Positions 1-9,350 of a stretch of 64,000 nucleotides of DNA are shown here, piece by piece. The stretch spans positions 1 to 64,000 of the forward strand of contig JAJFFY010000003.1 in NCBI GenBank assembly GCA_021776415.1. Reading direction: 5' to 3'. The DNA comes from Hyphococcus sp. (lineage in GTDB: Bacteria > Pseudomonadota > Alphaproteobacteria > Caulobacterales > Parvularculaceae). Within the stretch, counting starts at the first letter, position 1, and each line of letters opens with the position of its first letter. The notes under the pieces were generated by a model. It did not search any database, was not told the origin of the DNA, and was given only the letters and a program-made list of their open reading frames with translations. The position numbers and the translations under genes are program-made.

Positions 1-64
1 CGGTAAAAGCGGGCTTTCGCTAAAGTTAATAGCAGGTTAATCTATCTGGTCTGAGGGAGATTAA

Positions 65-1954
65 GTGTGGGGCCCGGTCATGGCTGACGGATCGCCGAAA
101 ATATTCAAACGACGGTCGATGGCCGCCTATGCGGAGGACGCTGACCCGCGTTTTGCGATGAAGGGGGCCGGTGAAACCCTGGCGGGCCGCACCCAAAATA
201 ATGCAAAAAAACGCCCGCGTATCGCCTTCACCGGTGAAGAGTGGGGCTTCGGCTACGAGGCGACCGGCAAGTTTCTTCGCTGCGCGCGCCAAAACGGTAC
301 GGTACCGGATGCTGGCTTTTCCTCCGTTGGCCTTCGTCTTGAACGTGAGTTTGACGAGGCGAGCAAGAACAACAAGTTCGATTATAACCGCGCAATAACC
401 CAACCGCTGCGCACCAAAGAACAATCGCTGATGGCGGTAAAACAGAATACCGCCGACTTTGCAGTGGTGCCATTCTACAGCCCGTATGCCGGGTATGATT
501 TCGAATCTCTGCGTGCCATCGCTAGCCTAACCACCTTGCGCGGAATTGATCAGGTTGAAGCAAAGGATAATTTGTGCCTCGCCGTCCATGAATCACAGCT
601 CTACGATCTCATTCAATCTTCCCATCCCGGTACTGGTTTTTCAAACCTGCAGAGGCGTATACGCAAATCCTGGGGTACAACAGACACTGACAGCGGCAAC
701 AATCCTGGCGCCGATTACAATGGCGAAGCCCCGCGCGCTGGCCTGCCAATTGACATGGCCGACCAAAAATTAATCCGTGACCGGATTGATGTTGTGTTTG
801 CCGGCCCCGAGGCGGCCCGACGCTGTAAGTCCAAACTCGACGGGCTGCGCGCTGTCGGCATTGAGGTGCAAGAAATCGCGCAAATGGTTGAGCCGCACCG
901 TGAATTGGCTCGGTTGGCACGCGGGACATTAAGTACATCACGTCAAACCAATACGGTTTTCAATCCGCGGAGCGGGGAAACTAGCTTCTATTCTACTATG
1001 GGCGCGGAGTCTCAGGCCGGTAAATTGTTCGCCATGGTGCTGCCACTCGACGTTGCACAGGGCTCAACTGACTATATCGTCATTGATCATGACATTGATG
1101 ATGCACCGGAGGCGGTAACCCGGTTCATGGTGGTTGAAAATAATCCCGATCATTCAATGATGGAAGACAAATACCGGACAACCGACGCCAAGACCGCCTA
1201 CTGGACCAAGCGCCTGGCTACAGTCGCAAACCCAACGGGCGCCTTCGGTCAGGGCTTTATGAACATGTTCGGCTATGTCGCTGCGACCTTGGCAATCATC
1301 GCGATAGCCTCCGGTTTTTACGGGGTCAGCGCCGCATCCTTTCCGGGGCTCGAATTGCCTGCGGCTTTGTCGTGGTTGTCCACCTTAACATCAACCGGAG
1401 CGATGCTGCTTGGCGGCGGGCTCGCCCTGGCTGCGTTTGTGCTGCTCTCGGTACAGAATACCGGCTCGCACGGCGTTCGAGTTATGCTTCTGTTTCGCCG
1501 CGATGGTACGGCCGCCGCACTTGGCGATGTTGAAAACTACCTTCGCAATTACGGTGTTCGCTATTCAGTTGTGCGCCTTGATGAAGACAGCGCCGCTGAT
1601 GCACCGGCGGCGGTTGCACTCGACATTGAATTCGATCCTGCAGACTTCAGTTTTGGGCCGTTTGCAATGTTCACGCGTCGCCTGCGCGGCTCGGTCGTCA
1701 ACGGCGCCCTCAAGAAGGCCTTCCAGCGCTGGAAAAATCGTGGCGTGCGCGTCCTCGCAGCGATGCCATTTGAGGCTGATCAGGCGCAATTACCGAGGCA
1801 CACGCCCCGCCGCTGGTGGAACGAAGCAGTCGGCGACTGGGCTGCGGACTTTACCGAGACGATGTTTATTCGCTTCTCGCGGGTGTTGTTCTTCTACGTG
1901 CTGCCGGCCTTTGGGATTGGTTACCTGGTGTGGAAGCTTCTCCTCAACGGCTAG
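65..1954 (+). CDS. Membrane protein with a prephenate-dehydratase-like domain, function unknown
   Basis: I do not recognise a named family. Residues about 52-190 and 240-360 resemble the two halves of a prephenate dehydratase (PDT) domain: an opening IAFTGEEWGFGYEA, then ADFAVVPFY at about 130-138 (PDT has a similar A-D-x-x-V-P-I stretch), and a TRF triplet at 352-354 like the PDT TRF motif. A stretch with no PDT counterpart (about 190-235) separates the halves. Two membrane segments follow (about 401-423 and 443-463), then a soluble region of some 140 residues and a last membrane segment near the C-terminus (606-627). Genuine bacterial PDTs are soluble, so a sensory or binding role is as likely as catalysis. 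The GTG at 65 has GAGGGAGA just upstream; an ATG at 80 is the alternative. The gene is convergent with smr. Confidence 0.6.
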   Translation: MWGPVMADGSPKIFKRRSMAAYAEDADPRFAMKGAGETLAGRTQNNAKKRPRIAFTGEEWGFGYEATGKFLRCARQNGTVPDAGFSSVGLRLEREFDEASKNNKFDYNRAITQPLRTKEQSLMAVKQNTADFAVVPFYSPYAGYDFESLRAIASLTTLRGIDQVEAKDNLCLAVHESQLYDLIQSSHPGTGFSNLQRRIRKSWGTTDTDSGNNPGADYNGEAPRAGLPIDMADQKLIRDRIDVVFAGPEAARRCKSKLDGLRAVGIEVQEIAQMVEPHRELARLARGTLSTSRQTNTVFNPRSGETSFYSTMGAESQAGKLFAMVLPLDVAQGSTDYIVIDHDIDDAPEAVTRFMVVENNPDHSMMEDKYRTTDAKTAYWTKRLATVANPTGAFGQGFMNMFGYVAATLAIIAIASGFYGVSAASFPGLELPAALSWLSTLTSTGAMLLGGGLALAAFVLLSVQNTGSHGVRVMLLFRRDGTAAALGDVENYLRNYGVRYSVVRLDEDSAADAPAAVALDIEFDPADFSFGPFAMFTRRLRGSVVNGALKKAFQRWKNRGVRVLAAMPFEADQAQLPRHTPRRWWNEAVGDWAADFTETMFIRFSRVLFFYVLPAFGIGYLVWKLLLNG

Positions 1955-1960
1955 ATATAA

Positions 1961-2530
1961 TCAGGGCGTGTTGCGGCCCGCCGTTTTCAAAAACAGGTAA
2001 ACCGCGCCACTGCCGCCATGGCGCGGATGCGCGGCGCTGGCGCGAACGATGTGTTGGCGGAAGGCGTCTTCGGTAAGCCAGTCGCGCAGTTTCGCCTGCA
2101 ACACGCCGCCGGTTTTACGGCCAGTAATCTCACGCGCGCCTTTGCCGGTAATCACCAACACGCAACGATGGCGGCGCTGGCGCGCCTCCAGCAAAAATCC
2201 ATATAGCGCCGCCCGCGCAGAGGCTTGATTGTGCCCATGCAGATCAAATGTCGCATCAATCGGCAGGCGGCCGCGACTTGCATGCCTGTCGATGCGTGGA
2301 TCGCCAGCAGAAAATGCGTCCGGCGAGGCGCTTTGTGCGCGCCGCTCTGCAGGAGCCGCCGACTGCCGGTGCGGTAAAGGCGGGATGCCGGCAAAGCCGC
2401 CAGCCAGCTTGCCTGCCGGGCCTGTCGGTGAACCCGCCTTATCGACGCCTGGCCGCTGCAACGGCGCCACATCGCGGACCGTGCGTCGCCACAAGTCGTG
2501 TTCGCCCTTGCTCAGCTTGCGCCGACTCAT
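1961..2530 (-). CDS. Smr/MutS2-type domain protein
   Basis: A 189-residue protein with a C-terminal Smr domain. The diagnostic LHGH motif follows TFD in mid-protein, and the later VITGKG and GGSGA stretches are the usual glycine-rich Smr signatures. Smr domains are nucleic-acid nicking or binding modules, found at the C-terminus of MutS2 and in stand-alone proteins like this one. The first 90 residues are basic and proline/alanine-rich and look disordered. The start codon overlaps the stop of mltA by 4 bp (ATGA), so it is translationally coupled as the last gene of Tim44-mltA-smr. The cellular role of stand-alone bacterial Smr proteins is poorly defined. Confidence 0.85.
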   Translation of the reverse strand: MSRRKLSKGEHDLWRRTVRDVAPLQRPGVDKAGSPTGPAGKLAGGFAGIPPLPHRQSAAPAERRAQSASPDAFSAGDPRIDRHASRGRLPIDATFDLHGHNQASARAALYGFLLEARQRRHRCVLVITGKGAREITGRKTGGVLQAKLRDWLTEDAFRQHIVRASAAHPRHGGSGAVYLFLKTAGRNTP

Positions 2531-3888
2531 CGCTCAGAACGCCGGGGGAGCCGCTCAGCGACACTGCGCGGGACAAACACATACATTTTACCGCGCGCCT
2601 TCATCGCCCCGGCGATCACGCCGGCGTTCTTGCCGGTCCCCCAAAAAATATCGCCCCGGACCGGCCCAAGAATGGCGCCGCCAGTGTCTTGCGCAACCAT
2701 GAGGCGGCGAATGGGTTCAGATCCGGCGCCCTCAACAGGCTCAATATCAATCCACACCGGCGCACCCAGCGCATGATAGCGGCGGTCGACGGCAAGGCTT
2801 CGCTGCGGCGTTAACGCCACCCCTTGCGTCCCCGGCGGGCCGAGATTGTGCTGCGGGGCCTCAAGCTCACGAAAAAACACATAAGATGCATTTTCCTCAC
2901 GCAAGGCCCGCGCCTTATCCGCACCAGCGCCCTCAAGCCATGCGCGGATCGACATCATCGAGATATCTTCAAGCGGCATAATTTCGCGCTCAACCATCAC
3001 CCGCCCAACCGCGGTATAGGCATGGCCATTTTGTCCGTCATAGCCAATGCGCAACTCACCGCCATCGTTAAACCGTAACCGGCCGGAGCCTTGTATCTGG
3101 AGGAAAAATAAATCATTTGCCGCAAGCCACGCAATTGGCGCGGCGGCGCCGTTCAGCGCGCCCTGGTTAATCGTCTTGCGGTCCGCATAGGGAACAAGTT
3201 GCCGCCCCGCCAGCTTTCCAGCAATGCGCTGCCCCGACAGCTCTTCCCGGAAGACGCCAAGATCAACCTCAACAAGATCGTCAGGACGCCGGTAGGCCGG
3301 CGTTGTAAAAACCTGACCCGGCGTTCGGGCGGCGTTATAAACCGGCTCGAAGTAGCCTGTGAACAACCCTGTCTCATCGGTTTTCGGCCCCTTGCGACGG
3401 ATCGGGCTATCGGGCAGGGGCGTTTTGTATTGCAGGATCTGAACCGGCTGGAAATTATTTTCAAAGAAGGCCCGAAAAGCGCCGCGTTTAACCGTCAAAT
3501 CCGAATAGTAGCGGCTATTGATCTCAGCGGCCTCCTCGCAGGGCAGGCGCCAATCCGCCACGGTTCCGGCAAGCGTTAAATTCTCAAACCGGTCGCCAAG
3601 ATATTCTTGCGGGTTCGCAGGCTCCGTCGGGTCGCGCGTCAGCAACACCTCGCAAGACCTTAGAAAGGCTGCGAACGCTGGCAGGGAATCATCCTGTTGC
3701 CAATCGCCCAGCTCGTAAAAATCGGCGAGCCGAAAGTCGATGCCCGGCTCGCCGTAGGCTGTATCGGCATGCTGCTTTTCATAAAATGGCGCCAGAAGCC
3801 CGCCGAAGACAACGAAGCCGGCCAGCGCCGCAAGAACGGTGCTGGCGACAAAAACCGTTTTGATTTGGTTGTGGTTCGGTATTAACAA
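2527..3888 (-). CDS. mltA: Membrane-bound lytic murein transglycosylase A
   Basis: MltA cleaves the glycan strands of peptidoglycan, leaving 1,6-anhydro-muropeptide ends. The 453-residue product has an N-terminal membrane anchor (about residues 10-32), the MltA barrel domain (LFTGYFEP, IQGSGRL, YDGQNGH) and a C-terminal 3D domain. In the 3D domain, DTGGAI (Asp401) and RGDIFWG (Asp413) supply the conserved acidic residues. No lipobox cysteine is visible, so it seems anchored by the N-terminal helix rather than by lipid. The start is a TTG with only a weak Shine-Dalgarno, so the exact N-terminus is uncertain. It sits between the Tim44-like gene and smr on the same strand. An AmpG-type permease at 45947-47626 could import the products. 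Confidence 0.93.
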   Translation of the reverse strand: MLIPNHNQIKTVFVASTVLAALAGFVVFGGLLAPFYEKQHADTAYGEPGIDFRLADFYELGDWQQDDSLPAFAAFLRSCEVLLTRDPTEPANPQEYLGDRFENLTLAGTVADWRLPCEEAAEINSRYYSDLTVKRGAFRAFFENNFQPVQILQYKTPLPDSPIRRKGPKTDETGLFTGYFEPVYNAARTPGQVFTTPAYRRPDDLVEVDLGVFREELSGQRIAGKLAGRQLVPYADRKTINQGALNGAAAPIAWLAANDLFFLQIQGSGRLRFNDGGELRIGYDGQNGHAYTAVGRVMVEREIMPLEDISMMSIRAWLEGAGADKARALREENASYVFFRELEAPQHNLGPPGTQGVALTPQRSLAVDRRYHALGAPVWIDIEPVEGAGSEPIRRLMVAQDTGGAILGPVRGDIFWGTGKNAGVIAGAMKARGKMYVFVPRSVAERLPRRSER

Positions 3889-3921
3889 ATTCCGGCGTTC
3901 TCACAGTTGGCGCCGAAAACT

Positions 3922-4566
3922 CTAGGCCGCGCCGCCGGTCGCGACAAGAATCCAGTTGGGATCACGGCTCGAACGCTTCTTTGAAAAGGTCCAGCGGTCT
4001 TTAACCAGCTCAATCCGGTTCGGGTCCCCGTCAACCACATTGCCGTCCTTATCGCGCGTGACGCGCACCTGATTGGAGGTAAATTCCGTGGTCGCCCGCA
4101 TCCGGTCCTGCTCAATCTGGCTGTCAACGATTGCAGCATGATCGATGCCGATGAATTTAACGTCGCTGCTCTGCCCGGCCTCCTCGCGCGCCACAACGGC
4201 GCCCTTGAAAGCATCGTAGACAGAATCGCTGAGATAGGCGCGGATTGACCGCAGATCACCGGAGGCAAAAGCCTCAACAATCATCTCGTAAGCCGCCCGC
4301 GCGCCGGCGATATATTCTGACTCATCAAATGCCGCATCAGCCTCGCGCAACACCCGCGCATTGGTCGAGACTGGCGTCGGCGCCGCCTCGTCGCCTTGGT
4401 GATCTTCATCGGCGCCCTCGTCCTGGCGCTCATGCGCAGCAGCTTTCGCCTGCAGGCCATCAAGGTCATGGCGGGACTCGTGGCCCGACCGCGTACCCAT
4501 TACCGACATTAGTCTGAACAGGATAAATGCCGTAAGGCCGGCGAAGAAAAGAAGAACTGGATCCAT
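3922..4566 (-). CDS. Tim44/TimA-family protein
   Basis: A 214-residue protein with a single N-terminal membrane helix (about residues 3-20), a charged linker rich in Glu and Asp, and a C-terminal Tim44-like domain (about 75-214). Alphaproteobacterial proteins of this type are relatives of the mitochondrial import component Tim44 and are thought to work as inner-membrane adaptors. A role in protein handling at the membrane is inferred from homology and from the nearby secB. It heads the leftward operon with mltA and smr and is divergent from fxsA; the 86 bp between them must hold both promoters. Confidence 0.85.
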   Translation of the reverse strand: MDPVLLFFAGLTAFILFRLMSVMGTRSGHESRHDLDGLQAKAAAHERQDEGADEDHQGDEAAPTPVSTNARVLREADAAFDESEYIAGARAAYEMIVEAFASGDLRSIRAYLSDSVYDAFKGAVVAREEAGQSSDVKFIGIDHAAIVDSQIEQDRMRATTEFTSNQVRVTRDKDGNVVDGDPNRIELVKDRWTFSKKRSSRDPNWILVATGGAA

Positions 4567-4652
4567 ATCTTGTCGATTTTACGCTGAAAAATCTTAAAAA
4601 TGCGCGAGCCCGCCTTATATAGGGTGGAAATTGCGGGAAACACCACAGCCTT

Positions 4653-5051
4653 ATGTTTTTTATACTCCTGATTGTGTTCGTTTTGGCCCCGATTGCCGAG
4701 ATTTACGTGCTTCTGGCCGCTGGCTCGGCTTTTGGGGTCTTGCCGGTTGTTGGCGCTTGTCTAGCGACAGCGCTTATCGGCGGATGGATAATCCGGGCGC
4801 AGGGCCTTGCCGCGCTCGAAAAGGCCCGCCTGGACCTGGGCGCTGGCAGGCCGCCGGTCGCCGCCGCGCTGGACGGTGCTTTGCTGGTTGTCGCCGCTCC
4901 ATTCCTGATGACGCCCGGCTTTCTGACCGACGCCCTCGGCTTTGCGTTGCTGGTCCCGCCGGTTCGCCGCCTTATTGCGCGAGCGGCGTTGCGGGAGATC
5001 AAGCGCCGCATTGACCGCGGCGATGCGACAATAACCATCCATCGGCCATAA
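4653..5051 (+). CDS. fxsA: FxsA family membrane protein
   Basis: A 132-residue integral membrane protein matching FxsA. It opens with hydrophobic segments including the PIAEIYVLL stretch, a cytoplasmic loop LGAGRPP, and the typical TPGFLTDALGF motif ahead of a final helix and a basic tail. In E. coli, FxsA overproduction relieves F-plasmid exclusion of phage T7; its normal function is unclear. It precedes secB on the same strand by 65 bp and is divergent from the Tim44-like gene. The fxsA-secB neighbourhood near Tim44 and mltA is common in alphaproteobacteria as I recall it. Confidence 0.88.
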   Translation: MFFILLIVFVLAPIAEIYVLLAAGSAFGVLPVVGACLATALIGGWIIRAQGLAALEKARLDLGAGRPPVAAALDGALLVVAAPFLMTPGFLTDALGFALLVPPVRRLIARAALREIKRRIDRGDATITIHRP

Positions 5052-5116
5052 GGCCGCTTGCAGGCGAGGGAGCCGGCGTGTAAAGAGCGCGCTTCGTAAA
5101 ATGAGACGGTGACGCA

Positions 5117-5611
5117 ATGTCCGAGACGCCCGAAGATCCTAATCAAGCGCCAATAGGCGAGCCCGGCAATAATGGCCCGACCTTCGCGGTCCTCGCCCAA
5201 TATCTCAAAGACATGTCCTTTGAGAGCCCGAATGCGCCAGCGAGTTTTCAAAACGGCGCCACGCCACAGATGGAAGTCAATGTTGATGTAGAGGGCCGCC
5301 CTCTTGGGCCGGATCAATTTGAAGTTGAACTGAGCGCGTCCGCCCGCGCCACGCGCGACGACAAAGTGCTGTTTGTCGTTGAGGCGTCGTACGCCGGGGT
5401 GTTTGAAATCAAAAACCTGCAGCGTGAGCAGCTTGAAATGGCGATGTTGGTGGAGTGCCCACGGATATTGTTCCCGTTTATGCGCCAGATTGTCGCCGAT
5501 GCGACACGCAACGGAAATTACCCGCCCTTGATGTTAGAGCCGATCGACTTCCTGGGAATATTCCTCGCCAACAAAGAGCGCACGCAAAACGCCGCCGCCG
5601 GACAAGCCTGA
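5117..5611 (+). CDS. secB: Protein-export chaperone SecB
   Basis: SecB holds precursor proteins unfolded in the cytoplasm and hands them to SecA for Sec-dependent export. The 164-residue length is normal for the family. After a hydrophilic lead of about 25 residues comes the family signature YLKDMSFE, then a V-E-L-S-A-S strand, the EASYAGVFEI stretch and the C-terminal CPRILFPF / LEPIDF segments. It ends only 4 bp from the end of the convergent dnaQ. The nearby porin, MltA and several lipoproteins are the kinds of exported protein it would serve. Confidence 0.95.
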   Translation: MSETPEDPNQAPIGEPGNNGPTFAVLAQYLKDMSFESPNAPASFQNGATPQMEVNVDVEGRPLGPDQFEVELSASARATRDDKVLFVVEASYAGVFEIKNLQREQLEMAMLVECPRILFPFMRQIVADATRNGNYPPLMLEPIDFLGIFLANKERTQNAAAGQA

Positions 5612-5615
5612 GCCA

Positions 5616-6332
5616 TCACTCGGCTGGCGTTCGCCACAGACTATCCGCACCAAGATCAGCCAGAAAAGCTTCGTGTGCGTCCTTTTCCGCCTCGGTAATT
5701 CGCGGCGTCAATGGCGTTGGGCGTGCGCGCGCCTGGCGATTTCGCGACATCCCATTTTCAATGCTGTCGCCGTCGCCACTATCTGCACGCACAAAATTCA
5801 ATCCCGCCTGAGCGCCGCCAGTGAGCTCGATATAAACCTCGGCGAGAAGCCTGGAATCGAGAAGCGCGCCGTGCCCGTCACGCTTACGCTCCTTGGTGTC
5901 GATGCCGAAGCGCGAACAAAGCGCATCAAGGCTCGCCGGCGCGCCGGGAAACTTTCGCCGCGCAAGATGCAGCGTATCAACGAGCTTATTGTCCAACGCA
6001 GGCATCCCCGCCGCCTTAAGCTCTGCCTGCAAAAACGGCATATCAAAGCCGGTGCCATTATGGGCGATCAGTTCGGCCTCGCCGATAAACGCGCGAAAAG
6101 CGGGCGCAACCTTTTCGTCCACGAAGCTCGGCTTGTCTGCCAAGAAGGCCTGCGAGAGGCCATGAACCCGGAACGCGCCATCGGGCATGTCGCGTTCCGG
6201 ATTGACATAGATATGGAAATTTCTGCCCGTAACGGCGCCGTTGATCAGTTCAATCGCACCGATTTCTACAATCCGGTGCCCTTCGGAAAACTTAAACCCT
6301 GTAGTTTCTAGATCGAATACAATCTGGCGCAT
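5616..6332 (-). CDS. dnaQ: DNA polymerase III epsilon subunit (proofreading exonuclease)
   Basis: A DEDD-type 3'-5' exonuclease giving proofreading to the replicative polymerase. The exonuclease motifs are in order: ExoI FDLETTGF (Asp7, Glu9), the HGL triplet, ExoII HNGTGFDMPFL, and ExoIII HGALLDSRLLAEVY with catalytic His and Asp. Length 238 residues is usual; the region after about 165 is the part that normally contacts the alpha subunit. It starts 19 bp after the end of cckA on the same strand. In many alphaproteobacteria dnaQ directly follows coaE beside the origin; here it lies about 37 kb from coaE on the other side of oriC. Confidence 0.94.
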   Translation of the reverse strand: MRQIVFDLETTGFKFSEGHRIVEIGAIELINGAVTGRNFHIYVNPERDMPDGAFRVHGLSQAFLADKPSFVDEKVAPAFRAFIGEAELIAHNGTGFDMPFLQAELKAAGMPALDNKLVDTLHLARRKFPGAPASLDALCSRFGIDTKERKRDGHGALLDSRLLAEVYIELTGGAQAGLNFVRADSGDGDSIENGMSRNRQARARPTPLTPRITEAEKDAHEAFLADLGADSLWRTPAE

Positions 6333-6351
6333 GTGACCCTGTTCCCTAAAA

Positions 6352-9057
6352 TTAATCTGCAGGCGGAAAGAGCGTTGTCTTCACCTGCGCTGCGAGTCCG
6401 CGCAGCGTAAATGGCTTTTGAATATACGCCGCGCCATCGATAACGTCGAGCTGTTCGCGAACGGCCGATTCTGCATAGGCGGACATGAAAATAATTTTTG
6501 CTTTAAGGCCAAGTTGCTCGCGAGCCTGCGAAACAAACGATGGCCCGTCGAGAACATTCATCATCACATCGGAGATGACCAGATCAAAATCGACACCGTC
6601 GTCCTCAAGAATTTCAAGCGCATCCTCTCCATCCTCCGCGACGGTGATTTCATAGCCGCAGTCGGTGAGGGTGGCGGCAACGAAAGTGCGAACCGAATCC
6701 TCGTCTTCAACAATCAAAATCCGCCCGGCGCCGGTCAGGTCTTGTGACTGGCTGGGCGGGCGCGGGACGACATCAACTTTTTCCTCAACCTCGCCAGTAT
6801 ATGCCGGCAGGTAGATGCTGAAAGCCGCACCACCGCCTTCGCGATTGCTCAGCGCAATGGCGCCGTCCATCTGGCGGATGATGCCGTAAACCGTGGAAAG
6901 GCCAAGACCGGTGCCTTTTCCAGATTCTTTGGTTGTAAAAAACGGATCGAAAATACTCGCCGCTATTTCCGGCGGCACGCCGGGGCCCATATCCGCGACC
7001 TCAATCAATACATAGTCCTGCTCACCAAGGCCGGCGACATTCAGCGCCTTGATGTCCTCGGCGGAAATATTCTCGGTCCGGATCGTCAGCGCGCCACCCT
7101 TGGCGCCCATTGCATCGCGGGCATTGACCGCAAGGTTCATGATCGCGGTTTCCAGCTGGTAGCGGTCGACCTTCACCAGCGGCAACGCCCTGCCATTGAT
7201 AAGCTCAAGGCGGACTTTCTCACCAATCGCGCGAGTGAGAAAGCGCGAGAAGTCGCGCAATATTTCTGTTACAGACAGAACTTCGCGTTTTAGCGTTTGC
7301 TTGCGCGAGAATGCGAGCAGCTGCTTTGTGGTGTTTGCGGCGCGCTGTGCGTTCTCGCGGATCTGCACAAGTTCGGTGTAGGACGGATCGCCCGCCGGGT
7401 GCTTCAGCATCAACCTTTCGCAATGACCGAGGACCACCTGAAGATAATTGTTGAAATCATGCGCGACCTTGCTCGCGATCTCGCCAATGCCGCGCAGTTT
7501 TTGGTCTTGCGCATAGTCTTCTTCCATGCGCTTGCGATCGGTAATATCTACTGAGTAAAGAAGAATTTTTCGTATACCGTAAGCGCCGCGCTTGCGCCGC
7601 ACAGGGCGCGGATAGATCGCAAACGTCCGCGCCTCAACGCCGGATCCGATGGTTGTTTCAACCGGCGACAACGCCACGCCGATCTTGCTTTTGCGCCTGA
7701 CCTCAGCGGCAATCTCGTCGAGGGCTTCCTGGCTTAACAACTTCGCCAGCGGGGTGTTTTTCTTGGCGCCGCCAAACACCTCTGTAAATGCCTTATTGGC
7801 TTGCGTCACCCGTCCTTCGCGATTGATTTCCCCTTCGACAATGGCGATCCCGAATGGTGATTCAGAGATGTCGCCGGAGAGCGTCACTTCTTCGACATCG
7901 TCTGCGACCTCGTCGATAATTAATTCAACGCACGCAAAACCCTCACCGACGCCGCCACGGCGAAAAGCGACAAAAGCGCCATCTATCGGGTCAGCATCCT
8001 GTCTGCGGATCAGCGCCGGCAACTGCGCGCGGTCCATCCGCCATAACGACCGCACAAGGTCGCCAGTTTCCCCCAACACAATATCATCGATGTGGCAAAC
8101 GGCGCCGCGGGCGACGCCGAGCGCCTCGCGCAAGGCGGCGTTTGCCCAAGGTATCTGTCCGGATTTTTCAAGCGCCAGCACCGGCCGCGGGAAATCAGCA
8201 TAGGCCGAGGCCAGAATGTCGTGCTTTTCTTCATCGACAGGCAATTCACGCAGCCGCCAGGCGACATGCTCGTCTGCGCCGCGAATAGGGCGTACGCTGA
8301 CTTCAAACCGGCGCCGCTTGCCGCCACCCTCAAGACCCATGAGCTGGTAGATAATCTCCTCACCCGCCTCGCCGCCTTTTGCCGCGCGGCAGAGACGGAA
8401 AACTTTAGTCGCTTCGGCCCCCTGTTGGGCGAAGAACCGGTCTATGCGCGGCGGCAGGCCCGCTGGACCGGTAACCCCCGCTTCTTTTGCAAGATGAAAA
8501 TAGGCGCGATTGGCATAGGTGACGACGCCGTCGCGACGAGTGACAAGGCGCGCATCCTGATCGGCGTCGAGGACCCGCTCAGCAAGGCCCAGCGCGCCAA
8601 GAATATCAGCGCCCGCCAGCTCGGCGGCTTCGGAAGAAGACTTGCCGCCGACGCGGCGCAACATCGCTCCGGACAATAATATTGGCGAATATTTGCTTGT
8701 TGCGGCAATGGCGACAAACCCGGCGACGACCAGCGCCAATATGCCGGCAAGCACCAACGACGGCCCGGTCGCCTCCGCGGAGGACAACACGAAATAGACC
8801 ACGGCGGCGAGCCCGACAAAAATGCAGCCCCAAAGAAGCCAGAACGTGGCGACGTGGACGACGCCGCCGCTGGTGCTGTCTTGTTCCGCCGGCTTAGATT
8901 TCTTGGCCGCCGCCTCATCCAATAGCGCGATGATTTCCGCCGGCGTGTGCGGGCGGCTGGCTGCTGGCTGTGCTTTCGCCAAATCGCCGGCGGCCGCCTT
9001 TTCGGCCGAAGGCTTACCCGGCAGGGGCGGGCGTTTTGATGATGGCGCACTCGGCAC
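6352..9057 (-). CDS. cckA: Cell-cycle hybrid histidine kinase CckA
   Basis: CckA phosphorylates, via ChpT, the master regulator CtrA and the ClpXP adaptor CpdR. Counting from the GTG at 9057: two membrane helices (about 66-92 and 98-120), PAS-like regions to about 500, a HisKA domain with phospho-acceptor His533 in AHDFNNY, the ATPase N box ([10 protein letters not shown]), G1 (DMGPG) and G2 (GKGTGLGLS), then a receiver with acceptor Asp830 in VISDVM and a conserved KPF. The HDFNN box and domain order are typical of CckA. A TTG at 9078 opens the frame with no ribosome site (a stop lies just before it). The GTG at 9057 has GGAG about 9 bp upstream and is preferred. A CtrA-type site lies in the predicted origin, fitting an active CckA-CtrA pathway. 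Confidence 0.9.
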   Translation of the reverse strand: MPSAPSSKRPPLPGKPSAEKAAAGDLAKAQPAASRPHTPAEIIALLDEAAAKKSKPAEQDSTSGGVVHVATFWLLWGCIFVGLAAVVYFVLSSAEATGPSLVLAGILALVVAGFVAIAATSKYSPILLSGAMLRRVGGKSSSEAAELAGADILGALGLAERVLDADQDARLVTRRDGVVTYANRAYFHLAKEAGVTGPAGLPPRIDRFFAQQGAEATKVFRLCRAAKGGEAGEEIIYQLMGLEGGGKRRRFEVSVRPIRGADEHVAWRLRELPVDEEKHDILASAYADFPRPVLALEKSGQIPWANAALREALGVARGAVCHIDDIVLGETGDLVRSLWRMDRAQLPALIRRQDADPIDGAFVAFRRGGVGEGFACVELIIDEVADDVEEVTLSGDISESPFGIAIVEGEINREGRVTQANKAFTEVFGGAKKNTPLAKLLSQEALDEIAAEVRRKSKIGVALSPVETTIGSGVEARTFAIYPRPVRRKRGAYGIRKILLYSVDITDRKRMEEDYAQDQKLRGIGEIASKVAHDFNNYLQVVLGHCERLMLKHPAGDPSYTELVQIRENAQRAANTTKQLLAFSRKQTLKREVLSVTEILRDFSRFLTRAIGEKVRLELINGRALPLVKVDRYQLETAIMNLAVNARDAMGAKGGALTIRTENISAEDIKALNVAGLGEQDYVLIEVADMGPGVPPEIAASIFDPFFTTKESGKGTGLGLSTVYGIIRQMDGAIALSNREGGGAAFSIYLPAYTGEVEEKVDVVPRPPSQSQDLTGAGRILIVEDEDSVRTFVAATLTDCGYEITVAEDGEDALEILEDDGVDFDLVISDVMMNVLDGPSFVSQAREQLGLKAKIIFMSAYAESAVREQLDVIDGAAYIQKPFTLRGLAAQVKTTLFPPAD

Positions 9058-9350
9058 GAGGATTTTGTCTCCAGACAATTATGTGATTCGAATCTGTTAT
9101 TATGGCGGGCTTCGTCTAACGAAGCCACTGAGCTTTATGGCCTATTTGGGCTGGTTTTCCGCAGCCTTGCCCATCCGCAAAGCCGTTAAATACAAAAGCG
9201 TCAAGAAGGCGGCCAAATCCCCGTCATGACCATTGAAGATACGCGTCCCGGCCCTACTTCATTGCTGTCTGGGTTTTCAGTTATGGGTGAGCTGGCAGGC
9301 ATAGTCTGGCGACTATAAATCCTTATACTGAGTAGCAACAGGAGCGGCGC

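Noticed and set aside
1410-2000. Plus-strand frame of 196 residues overlapping the first gene
   Set aside because: Cys/Arg/Ser-rich frame-shifted shadow of the membrane protein gene.
2229-2814. Plus-strand open frames opposite smr and mltA
   Set aside because: Arg/Pro/Ala-rich antisense shadows of clear genes in GC-rich DNA.
9079-9100. GATTCGAATC upstream of cckA as part of a tRNA T-loop
   Set aside because: No acceptor stem, anticodon arm or D-loop can be built around it.
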